Assembly: GCF_021556455.1 (NCBI RefSeq)
Contig: NZ_JAKGCV010000017.1
Location: forward strand, 1 to 33,766
DNA length: 33,766 bases
Origin: Streptomyces fuscigenes
GTDB lineage: Bacteria > Actinomycetota > Actinomycetes > Streptomycetales > Streptomycetaceae
Direction of reading: 5' to 3'
The translations under genes and the position numbers were made by a program. Every line of letters starts with the position of its first letter. The first letter of the stretch is position 1. Positions 18,725-26,670 of the stretch are shown piece after piece. Below the pieces are notes generated by a model. That model did no database searches, was not told the origin of the DNA, and worked only from the letters and a program-made list of their open reading frames with translations.

Positions 18725-19534
18725 GTGCAGCTGGAGGCAGGGCCCGTGACCGATTCCCGCCCCGGTGAGACAGCCGGGGACCTGAGCCGCGGCGCGCTGC
18801 GGACCGAGACGTTGATCGTCCTCGCCCTGTCGCTCGGGGCGAGCGGTGTGTCCGCGCTCATCAGCTTCGTCGGCTCCGTCACCAAGGGCGGTTCGCTGAA
18901 GAACCAGGCCGCGAACCTGAACGCGTCGGCCGCCCCCGGCCGCCCGTGGCTCGACCTGACCTGGCAGCTGTTCGACATCGCCACCGCCCTCGTCCCGGTG
19001 CTCCTGGTGGCGTACCTGCTCTACCGGGAGGGCGCGAGCCTGCGCACGATCGGCTTCGACCGGCGCAGGCCCCGCTTCGATCTCGGCTGGGGCGCGGCGA
19101 TCGCGGCCTGCGTGGGCGGCATCGGCATCGTCTTCTACCTGTTCGCCCAGGGCTCGGGCGCCAACCTGACCGTGGTGCCCGAGTCCCTCCCCGACGTCTG
19201 GTGGAAGTTCCCCGTGCTGGTGGTCTCCGCCGTGCAGAACGCCATCCTCGAAGAGGTCGTCGTGGTCGGCTACCTGCTGCGGCGGCTGGACCGGCTCGGC
19301 TGGTCGGCGCCCGCCGCACTCGCGGGCAGCGCGCTGCTGCGGGGCTCGTACCACCTCTACCAGGGACTCGGCGGCTTCGCGGGGAACGTGGCGATGGGCA
19401 TCGTCTTCGTGCTGCTGTACCGCAGGTGGGGGCGGGTGGGCCCGCTGGTCGTGGCGCACTCGCTGATGGACGTCGGGGCCTTCGTCGGGTACGCGCTGCT
19501 GGCCGGCCACGTCAGCTGGCTGCCCACCCTGTGA
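18725..19534 (+). CDS. CPBP family intramembrane protease-like protein
   Basis: 269 aa with several membrane helices (about 30-50, 82-100, 122-141, 163-184, 194-212, 218-232 and 238-262). The C-terminal half has the CPBP (Abi/CAAX protease-like) pattern: E176-E177, H210 in GSYHLYQG, and H245/D249 in HSLMD. The usual arginine of the EExxxR motif is a valine (V181). CPBP proteins are membrane metalloproteases or their relatives, often of unknown substrate. Start choice is uncertain: GTG at 18725 has GGAGG at 18715-18719, and GTG at 18746 is also possible. The gene is convergent with the PhzF gene, only 30 nt away. Confidence 0.84.
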   Translation: MQLEAGPVTDSRPGETAGDLSRGALRTETLIVLALSLGASGVSALISFVGSVTKGGSLKNQAANLNASAAPGRPWLDLTWQLFDIATALVPVLLVAYLLYREGASLRTIGFDRRRPRFDLGWGAAIAACVGGIGIVFYLFAQGSGANLTVVPESLPDVWWKFPVLVVSAVQNAILEEVVVVGYLLRRLDRLGWSAPAALAGSALLRGSYHLYQGLGGFAGNVAMGIVFVLLYRRWGRVGPLVVAHSLMDVGAFVGYALLAGHVSWLPTL

Positions 19535-19564
19535 CGGTCGCGGCCCGGACCCGCATGGCCGGGG

Positions 19565-20389
19565 TCACGCCGGCGGCGGGGCGAGCAGTTCGCCGTCGAT
19601 CACCGTGACGGCCGTGCCCGTGAGCAGCGTACGGTCGCCCCGAAGCGCCGTGCGGACCAGGCCGCCGCGCGCCGAGGCCTGAAGACCGGTCAGGTCCGCC
19701 CGCCCGAGCCGGGCCGACCAGAACGGCGCCAGGGCGGTGTGCGCGCTGCCGGTGACGGGGTCCTCCGGGACGCCCACCGCGGGGAAGAAGCCGCGGGAGA
19801 CGTAGTCGTGGTCGCTGCCGGGCGCGGCGGCCGCCGTGACGACCACCCCGCGCTCCGACAGACGTACGAGCGCGTCGAGGTCCGGCGCCAGTTCCCGCAC
19901 GGTCCGTTCGTCGGCGAGTTCGACCAGCAGGTCGCCGACGTGGTCCGAGGTGCCGTGCACCGAGACCGGTTCGGCGCCGAGCGCCGCCGCCGTGCCCCGA
20001 GGGGCGGCGGTGGGCGTCAGCGCCGAGGTGGGGAAGTCGAGCGTGAGGGCGCCGTCCGCGCCGGCCACGGCGGTGAGCACGCCGGAGCGGGTCTGGAACC
20101 GTACGAGCCCCGCCGCTTCGCCCGAGGTGCGCAGGACGTGCGCGGTGGCCAGCGTGGCGTGCCCGCACAGCGACACCTCGGTGGCCGGCGTGAACCACCG
20201 CAGCGCCCAGTCCGCGGGGCCGCCGGGCGGCAGGGGATGGGCGAAGGCGGTCTCCGAGAGGTTCACCTCCGCGGCCACCTGCCGCAGCCACTCGTCGTCG
20301 GGGAAGCGGTCGGAGCCGAGCAGCAGCACACCGGCCGGGTTCCCGCGGAAGGGGCGGTCGGTGAAGGCGTCGACGATTCGGATGCGCAT
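19565..20389 (-). CDS. PhzF family protein
   Basis: 274 aa, close to the usual ~280. The N-terminus has IVDAFTDRPFRGNPAGVLLL, with NLSETAFA (active-site Glu at ~46) and the WFTPATEVSLCGHATLATAHVL block; the second lobe has GFFPAVGVPEDPVTGSAHTALAPFW. All are hallmarks of the PhzF/diaminopimelate-epimerase fold. PhzF itself isomerises a phenazine precursor, but no other phenazine genes are present, so this is a family member of unknown substrate. No ribosome-binding site precedes the ATG. TAGCGT (plus-strand 20397-20402) lies 7 nt upstream, suggesting a leaderless message. Confidence 0.88.
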   Translation of the reverse strand: MRIRIVDAFTDRPFRGNPAGVLLLGSDRFPDDEWLRQVAAEVNLSETAFAHPLPPGGPADWALRWFTPATEVSLCGHATLATAHVLRTSGEAAGLVRFQTRSGVLTAVAGADGALTLDFPTSALTPTAAPRGTAAALGAEPVSVHGTSDHVGDLLVELADERTVRELAPDLDALVRLSERGVVVTAAAAPGSDHDYVSRGFFPAVGVPEDPVTGSAHTALAPFWSARLGRADLTGLQASARGGLVRTALRGDRTLLTGTAVTVIDGELLAPPPA

Positions 20390-20604
20390 GGCACCGACGC
20401 TATGCGCCGCGCTCGCGGCGGCACCAAAGCCAATCGCGCACGGGTGGCCCCGGGGCGGCGGGGCTCCCGCGCCGCGACGGCCCTCCCCATGTCGTGACCG
20501 CCGCGGCCGTGGGGGAGCGCCGGAGGCGAGTGACTCCGCGCCCGCCGGCTCTCGCGGGGAGCGCTTCTCGCCCTCCGGCGTTGTCGTCGCAGGTCGGACG
20601 GGGG

Positions 20605-20639
20605 TTGTCGTAAGCGTGTTTCCGATATATCGTTGAGGC
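20605..20639 (+). promoter_or_regulatory. PadR gene promoter with overlapping palindromic operator
   Basis: TTGTCG at 20605-20610, a 17-nt spacer and TATCGT at 20628-20633 form a good promoter with a start near 20640. The 10-bp palindrome CGATATATCG (20623-20632) overlaps the -10, and CCGAT/ATCGG half-sites at 20622-20626 and 20646-20650 flank the start. The AT-rich palindrome is typical of PadR operators, so autorepression is likely. Confidence 0.7.
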
Positions 20640-20699
20640 ATCGCGATCGGTCAAAGATCGAACGCGGAAGACCGTACGACATAGAAATGGAGAACCGTC

Positions 20700-21380
20700 A
20701 TGTACGGAACACACGGACACGACCATGGACACGCACACGGCCCCGAGCGCGGGCCCGGCTTCGGCCCGGGGCCCTGGGGCGCCGGACCGCGCGGACGCGG
20801 CGGATTCGAGGGACTGCGCGCGGCGTTCGGCCCGTTCGGGCCTCCCTTCGGCGGCCCGGGCGGACCCTTCGGCGGCGGTGGCCGCGGACGCGGCGGCGGC
20901 CGGGGGCGTGCGCGCAGGGGCGACGTGCGCGCCTCGATCATCGCGCTGCTCAAGGAGCGCCCGATGCACGGCTACGAGATGATCCAGGAGATCGGCGAGC
21001 GCAGCGGCGGGGCCTGGCGGCCCAGCCCGGGCTCGGTCTACCCGACGCTCCAGCTGCTCGAGGACGAGGGGCTCATCGAGAGCCGCAGCGAGGGCGGCAA
21101 GAACCTCTTCACCCTCACCGAAGCGGGCCGCACCGAGGCCGAGTCGGTCCCGGACGCGCCCTGGGAGGACGCGGGCCGAGGCATCGACTGGGACACGATG
21201 AACGAGATCCGCCAGGCCGGCTTCGGCCTGATGGAGGCGTTCGGCCAGGTGTGGAAGACCGGCAGCGCCGAGCAGCGCAAGAAGGCGCTCGCGGTCATCA
21301 ACGACACCCGCAAGAAGCTCTACCTCATCCTCGCCGACGACGACGAGGGCGCCGAGGGGCCGGGCGGCTCCGAGGACTGA
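20700..21380 (+). CDS. PadR family transcriptional regulator with His/Gly-rich N-terminus
   Basis: 226 aa. Residues 1-14 are histidine-rich (H5, H7, H9, H11, H13), residues ~15-72 are Gly/Arg/Pro/Phe-rich and probably disordered. The PadR winged helix begins near 75: RASIIALLKERPMHGYEMIQ, then PSPGSVYPTLQLLEDEGLIE and the wing, followed by a C-terminal helical dimerisation region. The ATG at 20700 follows GGAGA at 20689-20693. Its own promoter carries an AT-rich palindrome over the -10, implying autorepression. The histidine cluster suggests metal responsiveness, which is inference. No adjacent target such as a transporter is present; the gene is flanked by a divergent PhzF gene and a terminator. 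Confidence 0.88.
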   Translation: MYGTHGHDHGHAHGPERGPGFGPGPWGAGPRGRGGFEGLRAAFGPFGPPFGGPGGPFGGGGRGRGGGRGRARRGDVRASIIALLKERPMHGYEMIQEIGERSGGAWRPSPGSVYPTLQLLEDEGLIESRSEGGKNLFTLTEAGRTEAESVPDAPWEDAGRGIDWDTMNEIRQAGFGLMEAFGQVWKTGSAEQRKKALAVINDTRKKLYLILADDDEGAEGPGGSED

Positions 21381-21510
21381 CACCGTCCGCGGCGCGCCGG
21401 TCCCGGGAAGAAGGGGCCGGGGAGCGGCGCCGACGGGCAGGGGCGGCCGGCCGCCGGGGGAAGCGGTCCGGACGGGCCCCGGCCGTGGCGGGGCGCCGGG
21501 CGGGAAGAGA

Positions 21511-21555
21511 ACGGCGAAGGGCGGGACGCACCGGGGGCGTCCCGCCCTTCGCCGT
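21511..21555 (+). terminator. Perfect 19-bp hairpin terminator
   Basis: Arms 21511-21529 and 21537-21555 pair perfectly around a 7-nt loop. It lies 130 nt after the PadR gene and 114 nt beyond the stop of the convergent XRE-cupin gene, so it may serve both. Confidence 0.8.
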
Positions 21556-21582
21556 GCGCGAGGGCACGGGGCGAGGAGACCG

Positions 21583-21640
21583 CGGGACGCACGGGGTCCG
21601 CATCGCCGCCCCGGGACGTACGGGGTTCGGCATCGCCGCC
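21583..21640. repeat. Imperfect 28/29-bp direct repeat
   Basis: Two adjacent copies (21583-21610 and 21612-21640) of cgggacg[ct]acggggt[ct]cg(g)catcgccgcc differ at two positions plus one inserted G. They lie between the PadR and XRE-cupin genes. Confidence 0.65.
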
Positions 21641-21668
21641 ACGGCGCCGGACAGCCCGGGGTCGCTCG

Positions 21669-22241
21669 TCAGTCCGTACGGGCCCTGAGGTGTGCCCGCT
21701 CGCCCTGCCGTCCGAACAGCACCAGGAGTTCCACGGTCCGGTCGCCGTCCGGGCCGAGCCAGTGCGGCACATGGGTGTCGAACTCGGCGGCCTCGCCCGG
21801 CTTGAGGACCAGGGTCCGCTCGCCCAGCACCAGGCGCAGCCGGCCGGCGAGCACGTAGAGCCACTCGAAGCCCTCGTGGCTCCTCGGCTCGGGCTCGGCC
21901 CCGGGGCTCGGACGGATGAGCAGCTTGTGCGCCTGGACCCCGCCGGGCTCGCTCAGCGGCACGTACGTCAGGGCGCCGCGGCTGACCGGGCGCAGGTGGA
22001 TCCGGGGATCGCCGGTGTGCGGTGCGCCGACGAGCTGGTCGAGCGGAACGGCGTACACCTCCGCCAGCGGAAGCAGCAGCTCCAGCGTCGGCTTGCGGCC
22101 GCCGCTCTCCAGCCGCGAGAGCGTGCTCTCGTTGATCCCGGTCCGCCGGGCGAGTTCGGCCAGCGTCATCCCGCGCCGGCGCCGCAGCTCGCGCAGACGG
22201 GGCCCGACCGCGTCCAGCACGTCCTTCTTCGCTGTGCCCAT
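21669..22241 (-). CDS. XRE family regulator with C-terminal cupin domain
   Basis: 190 aa. Residues ~10-65 form a helix-turn-helix of the Cro/C1 type (LRELRRRRGMTLAELARRTG, then STLSRLESGGRKPTLELLLPLAE). Residues ~110-185 are a cupin barrel with SHEGFEWLYVLAGRLRLVLG and GEAAEFDTHVPHWL. Such proteins usually sense a small molecule through the cupin and repress nearby metabolic genes. The ATG at 22241 is 6 nt after CAGCAT (plus-strand 22248-22253). With TTGCAA at 22272-22277 and an 18-nt spacer this makes a promoter giving a leaderless message. The frame extends 12 codons upstream, but that part spans the promoter. Confidence 0.87.
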   Translation of the reverse strand: MGTAKKDVLDAVGPRLRELRRRRGMTLAELARRTGINESTLSRLESGGRKPTLELLLPLAEVYAVPLDQLVGAPHTGDPRIHLRPVSRGALTYVPLSEPGGVQAHKLLIRPSPGAEPEPRSHEGFEWLYVLAGRLRLVLGERTLVLKPGEAAEFDTHVPHWLGPDGDRTVELLVLFGRQGERAHLRARTD

Positions 22242-22247
22242 GCCCTC

Positions 22248-22277
22248 ATGCTGCCGAAACGGCACGAGGCTTTGCAA
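22248..22277 (-). promoter_or_regulatory. Promoter of the XRE-cupin gene (leaderless)
   Basis: On the minus strand: TTGCAA (22277-22272), an 18-nt spacer and CAGCAT (22253-22248), followed 6 nt later by the ATG. Spacing fits transcription starting at the start codon. Confidence 0.55.
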
Positions 22278-22319
22278 GTCCGGCAGACGCTCGCGTTGTG
22301 AGGCCCGACCCGGGTGCGC

Positions 22320-22407
22320 GGGCCCCGGGTGTCAGGTTCCCGGGGCCCACCCGTCCGTCCGGGGCATCAGGCTCCCCGGGCGGCTCGCACGGCCGGCGCG
22401 CCGGCCG
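22320..22407 (-). terminator. Hairpins at the end of the sugar operon
   Basis: A perfect 10-bp hairpin (22320-22329 with 22339-22348, 9-nt loop) and an 18-bp perfect palindrome (22390-22407) lie between the phosphomannomutase stop and the XRE-cupin promoter. They probably end the eight-gene operon transcript. Confidence 0.65.
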
Positions 22408-22485
22408 CAGGGCGCTCCCGACCGCTCGCGCGGTGCCGGGCCGGGACGCGGCGGCCGCGCGCCCCGCCCGAACCGGCGGGGGGCG

Positions 22486-23850
22486 TCAGGCGCGGATGCG
22501 CGCCAGCACCTCGTCGCGGACGCGCTCCATCGTCGCGGCGTCCCGTGCCTCGACGTTCAGGCGCAGCAGCGGTTCCGTGTTGGACGGGCGGACGTTGAAC
22601 CACCAGTCCTGAGCGGTGACCGTGAGGCCGTCCAGTGCGTCGAGGGTGATCCCGTCCCGACCGCCGTACGCGGCACGCAACGCGGCGAGGCGGCCGGCCC
22701 CGTCGTCCACCGTGGAGTTGATCTCCCCGGAGGCCCGGTAGCGCTCGTAGGAGGCGGCCAGTTCGGACAGCGGCCCCGGCTGGGAGCCGAGGGCCGCCAG
22801 CACGTGCAGTGCGGCGAGCATGCCGGTGTCGGCGTTCCAGAAGTCGCGGAAGTAGTAGTGCGCCGAGTGCTCGCCGCCGAAGAGCGCGCCCTCCTCGGCC
22901 ATCCGCTGCTTGATGAACGAGTGGCCGACCCGCGTGCGGACCGGGACGCCGCCGTGCTCCCGGACGATCTCCGGCACCGCCCAGGAGGTGATCAGGTTGT
23001 GGATCACCGTGCCGTGGCCGCCGTTGCGGTCCAGCTCGCGCGAGGCGATGAGCGCCGTGACGGCCGACGGGGACACCGGCTCGCCCCTCTCGTCGACCAC
23101 GAAGCATCGGTCGGCGTCCCCGTCGAAGGCCAGCCCCACGTCGGCCCCTTCGGCCACGACGCGCTCGCGCAGGTCGGCGATGTTCTTCGGGTCGAGGGGG
23201 TTGGCCTCGTGGTTCGGGAAGGTGCCGTCCAGCTCGAAGTAGAGCGGCACCAGCTCCACGGGGAGCCCGCCGAGCACGGCGGGTGCGGTGTGGCCCGCCA
23301 TGCCGTTGCCGGCGTCGACGACGACCTTCAGCGGGCGCGCGAGGGGCCCCGCGAGGGAGCGCAGGTACCGCGCGTACCCCGGCAGCAGGTCCCGTCCGCT
23401 CACCGTGCCGGGCGCGGCGACGGGGGCGGGGGCGCCCGACGCGGCCCAGGCACCGACCAGCCCGGCGATCTCCGGCAGGCCGGTCTCCTGCCCCACGGGG
23501 GCCGCCCCGGCCCGGCACATCTTGATGCCGTTGTAGCGGGCGGGGTTGTGCGACGCGGTGAACATCGCGCCGGGCACGTCCAGCGTGCCCGACGCGTAGT
23601 ACAGCTCGTCGGTCGAGCACAGGCCGATCAGCGTGACGTCGGCCCCGCGGGCGGTGGCGCCGCGCGCGAACGCGGCGGCGAGGCCCGGCGACGAGGGGCG
23701 CATGTCGTGCCCGACGACGATCGCGGTCGCCCCGGTGACCGTGACGAAGGCCGCGCCGAACAGCTCCGCCTCCGGCTCGTCCCACTCGTCGGGGACCACG
23801 CCCCGTACGTCGTACGCCTTCACGATCCCTGACAGCTCAGTGCGGGGCAC
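22486..23850 (-). CDS. Phosphomannomutase / phosphoglucomutase
   Basis: 454 aa, a normal length. All active-site loops are intact: TASHNP with the phosphoserine S100 (98-103), the metal loop DGDADR at 243-248, the sugar loop GEHSAH at 326-331 and the phosphate loop RPSNTEP near 425. It interconverts mannose-1-phosphate and mannose-6-phosphate, possibly the glucose phosphates too. The GTG at 23850 follows GGAGA. It overlaps the GH13 gene by 14 nt, so it is translationally coupled and is the last gene of the sugar operon. The GH130 enzyme of the same operon would yield mannose-1-phosphate, exactly its substrate, which favours a catabolic mannomutase role. Confidence 0.93.
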   Translation of the reverse strand: MPRTELSGIVKAYDVRGVVPDEWDEPEAELFGAAFVTVTGATAIVVGHDMRPSSPGLAAAFARGATARGADVTLIGLCSTDELYYASGTLDVPGAMFTASHNPARYNGIKMCRAGAAPVGQETGLPEIAGLVGAWAASGAPAPVAAPGTVSGRDLLPGYARYLRSLAGPLARPLKVVVDAGNGMAGHTAPAVLGGLPVELVPLYFELDGTFPNHEANPLDPKNIADLRERVVAEGADVGLAFDGDADRCFVVDERGEPVSPSAVTALIASRELDRNGGHGTVIHNLITSWAVPEIVREHGGVPVRTRVGHSFIKQRMAEEGALFGGEHSAHYYFRDFWNADTGMLAALHVLAALGSQPGPLSELAASYERYRASGEINSTVDDGAGRLAALRAAYGGRDGITLDALDGLTVTAQDWWFNVRPSNTEPLLRLNVEARDAATMERVRDEVLARIRA

Positions 23851-25468
23851 GGCCGTCTCCTTCCATGTCGTCGGTGAGCAGCCAGAGCGCGGTGTCCGGC
23901 GCGAGCGCCTCGCGGGCGGCTGGTACGGTGCCGTCGCCCTCCGCACTCGTCAGCACGGGGCGTCCGCGCAGCCCGGTCCGCTCCAGGGGCAGGGGGTCGG
24001 GCCCCAGGTTCACCACGCACGCCAGTCCGGCCCGTTCGAAGGCCAGGTAGGAGGCGCGGGCCTGCGAGTGCCACACCAGGGAGCCGTGCCCCGGCGCCGG
24101 GCGCGTCCGGCGCAGCCGCAGGGCGGCGCGGTACAGCGCGAACGTGGAGCCCGGGTCGCCCTGCTGGGCCTCGGCCGTGAGCGCGCCCCAGCCGTCCGGC
24201 TGCGGCAGCCAGGTCTCCGAGGGCGCCGCGGACGAGAACCCGTACGGGGGACGGTCCCCGGACCACGGCACCGGCACCCGGGCCCCGTCGCGCCCGCGGT
24301 CCCGGTGCCCGGAGCGCGGCCACAGGGGGTCGCGGATGCGGTCGTCGGGGACCCACGCCTGCGGGAGCCCCAGCTCCTCGCCCTGGTACAGGTAGGCGGC
24401 CCCCGGCAGCGCGAGCATCAACAGCGCCGCGGACCGGGCCCGCAGGAGTGAGCCGTAGCGGGTCGGGGGCCGTACCGCGTCGTGGCTGGAGAGCACCCAG
24501 GTGACGGGCGCGCCCTCGGCCGCGGTGGCGGCGAGCGAGCCGTCGACGACGCCGCGCAGCGCCGGAGCGTCCCACGGCGCCTCCAGGAAGGCGAAGTTGA
24601 ACGCCTGCTGCATCTCGTCCTGCCTGATGTACCGGGCGAGGCGGGCCGGTTCGAACACCGCGGCCTCGGCGACGAGGACGCGGTCCTCGGGCGCCACCGC
24701 GCCGGGCACGGCCGGGTGCCGGTCCAGGAGGGCGCGCCAGCCGCGGTACAGCGGGTGCAGTTCCTCCTGGTCGTAGTACGGCATCAGGTGGTTGCGGGCC
24801 GGGTCCCGGTGCTGGCCGGGGCCCGCGTCGGGCAGCCCGGCCGCCTTGAACAGGGCGTGCGCCACGTCGACGCGGAACCCGTCGACCCCGTGGTCGAGCC
24901 AGAAGCGCAGCGTGTCCTCGAAGTCGGCCCGCACCTCGGCGTCGCGCCAGTCGAGGTCGGGCTGCTCGGGTGCGTGCAGGTGCAGGTACCACTCCCCGTC
25001 GGGCACCCGGGTCCAGGCGGGTCCGCCGAACGCCGACCGCCAGTCGTTGGGCGGCTCCTCGCCGTCCCGGCCGCGCCCGGCACGGAAGAGGTAGCGCCCG
25101 CGGGCGCGGCCGGGGCCGGGTCCCGCGGCCAGTGCCTCGCGGAACCACGGGTGCGCGTCGGACGTGTGGTTGGGCACCAGGTCGACGATGACCTTCAGGC
25201 CCAGCGCGTGGGCGGTCGACGCGAGGGCGTCGAAGTCGTCGAGGGTGCCGAGGTCGGGCGCGACCGCCCGGTGGTCGGCGATGTCGTACCCCCCGTCGGC
25301 CAGCGGCGACGGGTAGAAGGGCGTGATCCAGACGGCGTCGGCGCCGAGCCGCCGCACGTGCGGCAGGCGCAGCGCGGCGCCCCTGAGATCGCCGGTGCCG
25401 TCCCCGTCGGAGTCCGCGAAGGACCGGGGGTGGATCTCGTAGCAGACCGCGTCGCGCCACCAGCTCAC
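23837..25468 (-). CDS. GH13 family alpha-glucosidase-like enzyme
   Basis: 543 aa, typical for GH13 oligo-1,6-glucosidases and alpha-glucosidases. It starts SWWRDAVCYEIHPRSFAD and has DLVPNHTS at 96-103, the nucleophile D201 in GFRVDVAHAL, acid/base E268 in VLVAEAA and transition-state D330 in SSHD. It has no signal peptide, so it acts on imported oligosaccharide in the cytoplasm. Linkage specificity cannot be read from sequence. The GTG start overlaps the stop of the Gfo/Idh gene (GTGA), and the 3' end overlaps the phosphomannomutase gene. Company with GH130 suggests a mixed substrate containing both alpha-glucosyl and mannosyl units. Confidence 0.9.
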   Translation of the reverse strand: MSWWRDAVCYEIHPRSFADSDGDGTGDLRGAALRLPHVRRLGADAVWITPFYPSPLADGGYDIADHRAVAPDLGTLDDFDALASTAHALGLKVIVDLVPNHTSDAHPWFREALAAGPGPGRARGRYLFRAGRGRDGEEPPNDWRSAFGGPAWTRVPDGEWYLHLHAPEQPDLDWRDAEVRADFEDTLRFWLDHGVDGFRVDVAHALFKAAGLPDAGPGQHRDPARNHLMPYYDQEELHPLYRGWRALLDRHPAVPGAVAPEDRVLVAEAAVFEPARLARYIRQDEMQQAFNFAFLEAPWDAPALRGVVDGSLAATAAEGAPVTWVLSSHDAVRPPTRYGSLLRARSAALLMLALPGAAYLYQGEELGLPQAWVPDDRIRDPLWPRSGHRDRGRDGARVPVPWSGDRPPYGFSSAAPSETWLPQPDGWGALTAEAQQGDPGSTFALYRAALRLRRTRPAPGHGSLVWHSQARASYLAFERAGLACVVNLGPDPLPLERTGLRGRPVLTSAEGDGTVPAAREALAPDTALWLLTDDMEGDGRAPH

Positions 25469-26670
25469 GGCGTGCCCCCTTGACGCGCGGCGACGTGCCG
25501 CTCGGTGCCGGACGTGGCGGCCCGCGCGGCCGCCTCCGCGACGGCCACGGAGCTGATCCCGGCCGCGGCCCCGGCGACCGGGGCGCTCCCGGTGGCCGCG
25601 CTGTGCATCAGGTCGGCGAAGGCGGCCCGCACGCTCTGCGTGTAGACGCGCGCCTTGGCGGCCTCGCCGCCGAGGTCCACGACCGCCTCGACGCGGTGCG
25701 GGACCGTGCGCGACACACCGCGGCCCGAGGCGGGCGCCGAGCCGCCGGCGCCGCGCTCCACGCGGACCGTGACCCGCTCGTCGCCGCTCGGCTCGAAGCC
25801 CGCCACGTCCAGCAGTTCGGCCGCGCGCAGCGGCAGCCGCTCCCAGCGGGCCGCCCCGTCGTCGTCCGTCCACGCGGTGACCGTGGCGCGGGTCGGGATC
25901 CAGCCGGTGATCACCGACTCGGCGAAGCCGTGGTCGAGCCGCATCAGCTGGCGTTCCGCACGGTGGGCGTGGGTGAAGGAGTGCAGGTGGGTGGCGAGGG
26001 CGCCGCTCTCGTGCACGACGTCGGCGACGACCATGTCCACCGGCCCGCCGCGGCGGCGCACCGCCGTGGCCCGTACGGTCGCCGGGGCGGCGCCGAGCAG
26101 GGCCTCGGCGGCGTCGAAGAAGTGCACGCCGTGCTCGACGAAGATGCCGCCGCTGCGGGCGGGGTCCCAGAACCAGTGGTCCGGCCCCAGGTCCTCGTCG
26201 GCCGCGTCGTTCTCGAAGAGGAAGCGGCGGGGCCGCTCCAGCAGGCCCTCCGCCATGAGGCGTTCGAGGGCGCGCAGCAGCGGGTTGTGGCGCAGGACGT
26301 GGTCGACGGCGAGCGCCTTGCCCGAGCGGCGGGCCTCGTCGCCGACGCGCCGGGCGTCCTCCGCGGTCAGCGCCAGCGGCTTCTCGCAGAAGACGTGGCG
26401 GCCGCCGCGCAGGGCGCGTACCGCGAGGTCGGCGTGGGTGTGGGGCGGGGTGGCGATCACCACCACGTCGACGTCGGCGCGGGCGAGCAGCGCGTCGAGC
26501 CCGTCGCACACCGCGGCGCCGTGCCGCGCGCCGAGCGGTGCCGCGCGGTGCGTGTCGGCGTCGGCGACGGCGCGGATGCCGAGGCCGGGCAGGCCGGCCA
26601 CGGCGTCGAGGACGTACGCCCCGAACGCGCCGCAGCCGACCAGTCCGGCTCCGAGGGGTGCGGAGCTCAC
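25465..26670 (-). CDS. Gfo/Idh/MocA family oxidoreductase
   Basis: 401 aa. The Rossmann fold has GAGLVGCGAFG at 8-17, the VVVIATPPHTHADLA strand and the conserved EKPLAL at 96-101 (K97). The second domain has EHGVHFFD with H183 and D186 as likely catalytic residues. These enzymes use NAD(P) to oxidise or reduce sugars, inositols and their derivatives. In a catabolic cluster it might oxidise a sugar unit to a keto form, or act as a redox-dependent glycoside-cleaving enzyme; the substrate is unknown. The GTG start overlaps the stop of the GH130 gene (GTGA), and the next gene overlaps its own stop, so dosage is tied to the other enzymes. Confidence 0.9.
   Translation of the reverse strand: MSSAPLGAGLVGCGAFGAYVLDAVAGLPGLGIRAVADADTHRAAPLGARHGAAVCDGLDALLARADVDVVVIATPPHTHADLAVRALRGGRHVFCEKPLALTAEDARRVGDEARRSGKALAVDHVLRHNPLLRALERLMAEGLLERPRRFLFENDAADEDLGPDHWFWDPARSGGIFVEHGVHFFDAAEALLGAAPATVRATAVRRRGGPVDMVVADVVHESGALATHLHSFTHAHRAERQLMRLDHGFAESVITGWIPTRATVTAWTDDDGAARWERLPLRAAELLDVAGFEPSGDERVTVRVERGAGGSAPASGRGVSRTVPHRVEAVVDLGGEAAKARVYTQSVRAAFADLMHSAATGSAPVAGAAAGISSVAVAEAAARAATSGTERHVAARQGGTP

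Noticed and set aside
19565..20389. Phenazine biosynthesis from the PhzF-family gene
   Set aside because: No other phenazine genes are present, and PhzF-fold proteins are widespread outside that pathway.
21690..23832. Long plus-strand frames, up to 638 aa
   Set aside because: They are antisense to the XRE-cupin and phosphomannomutase genes, both of which have clear motifs.
23837..26509. A single 890-aa protein including the GH13 enzyme
   Set aside because: The extra ~347 N-terminal residues are the wrong frame of the Gfo/Idh gene. The real GH13 start is the GTG at 25468, overlapping the Gfo/Idh stop.
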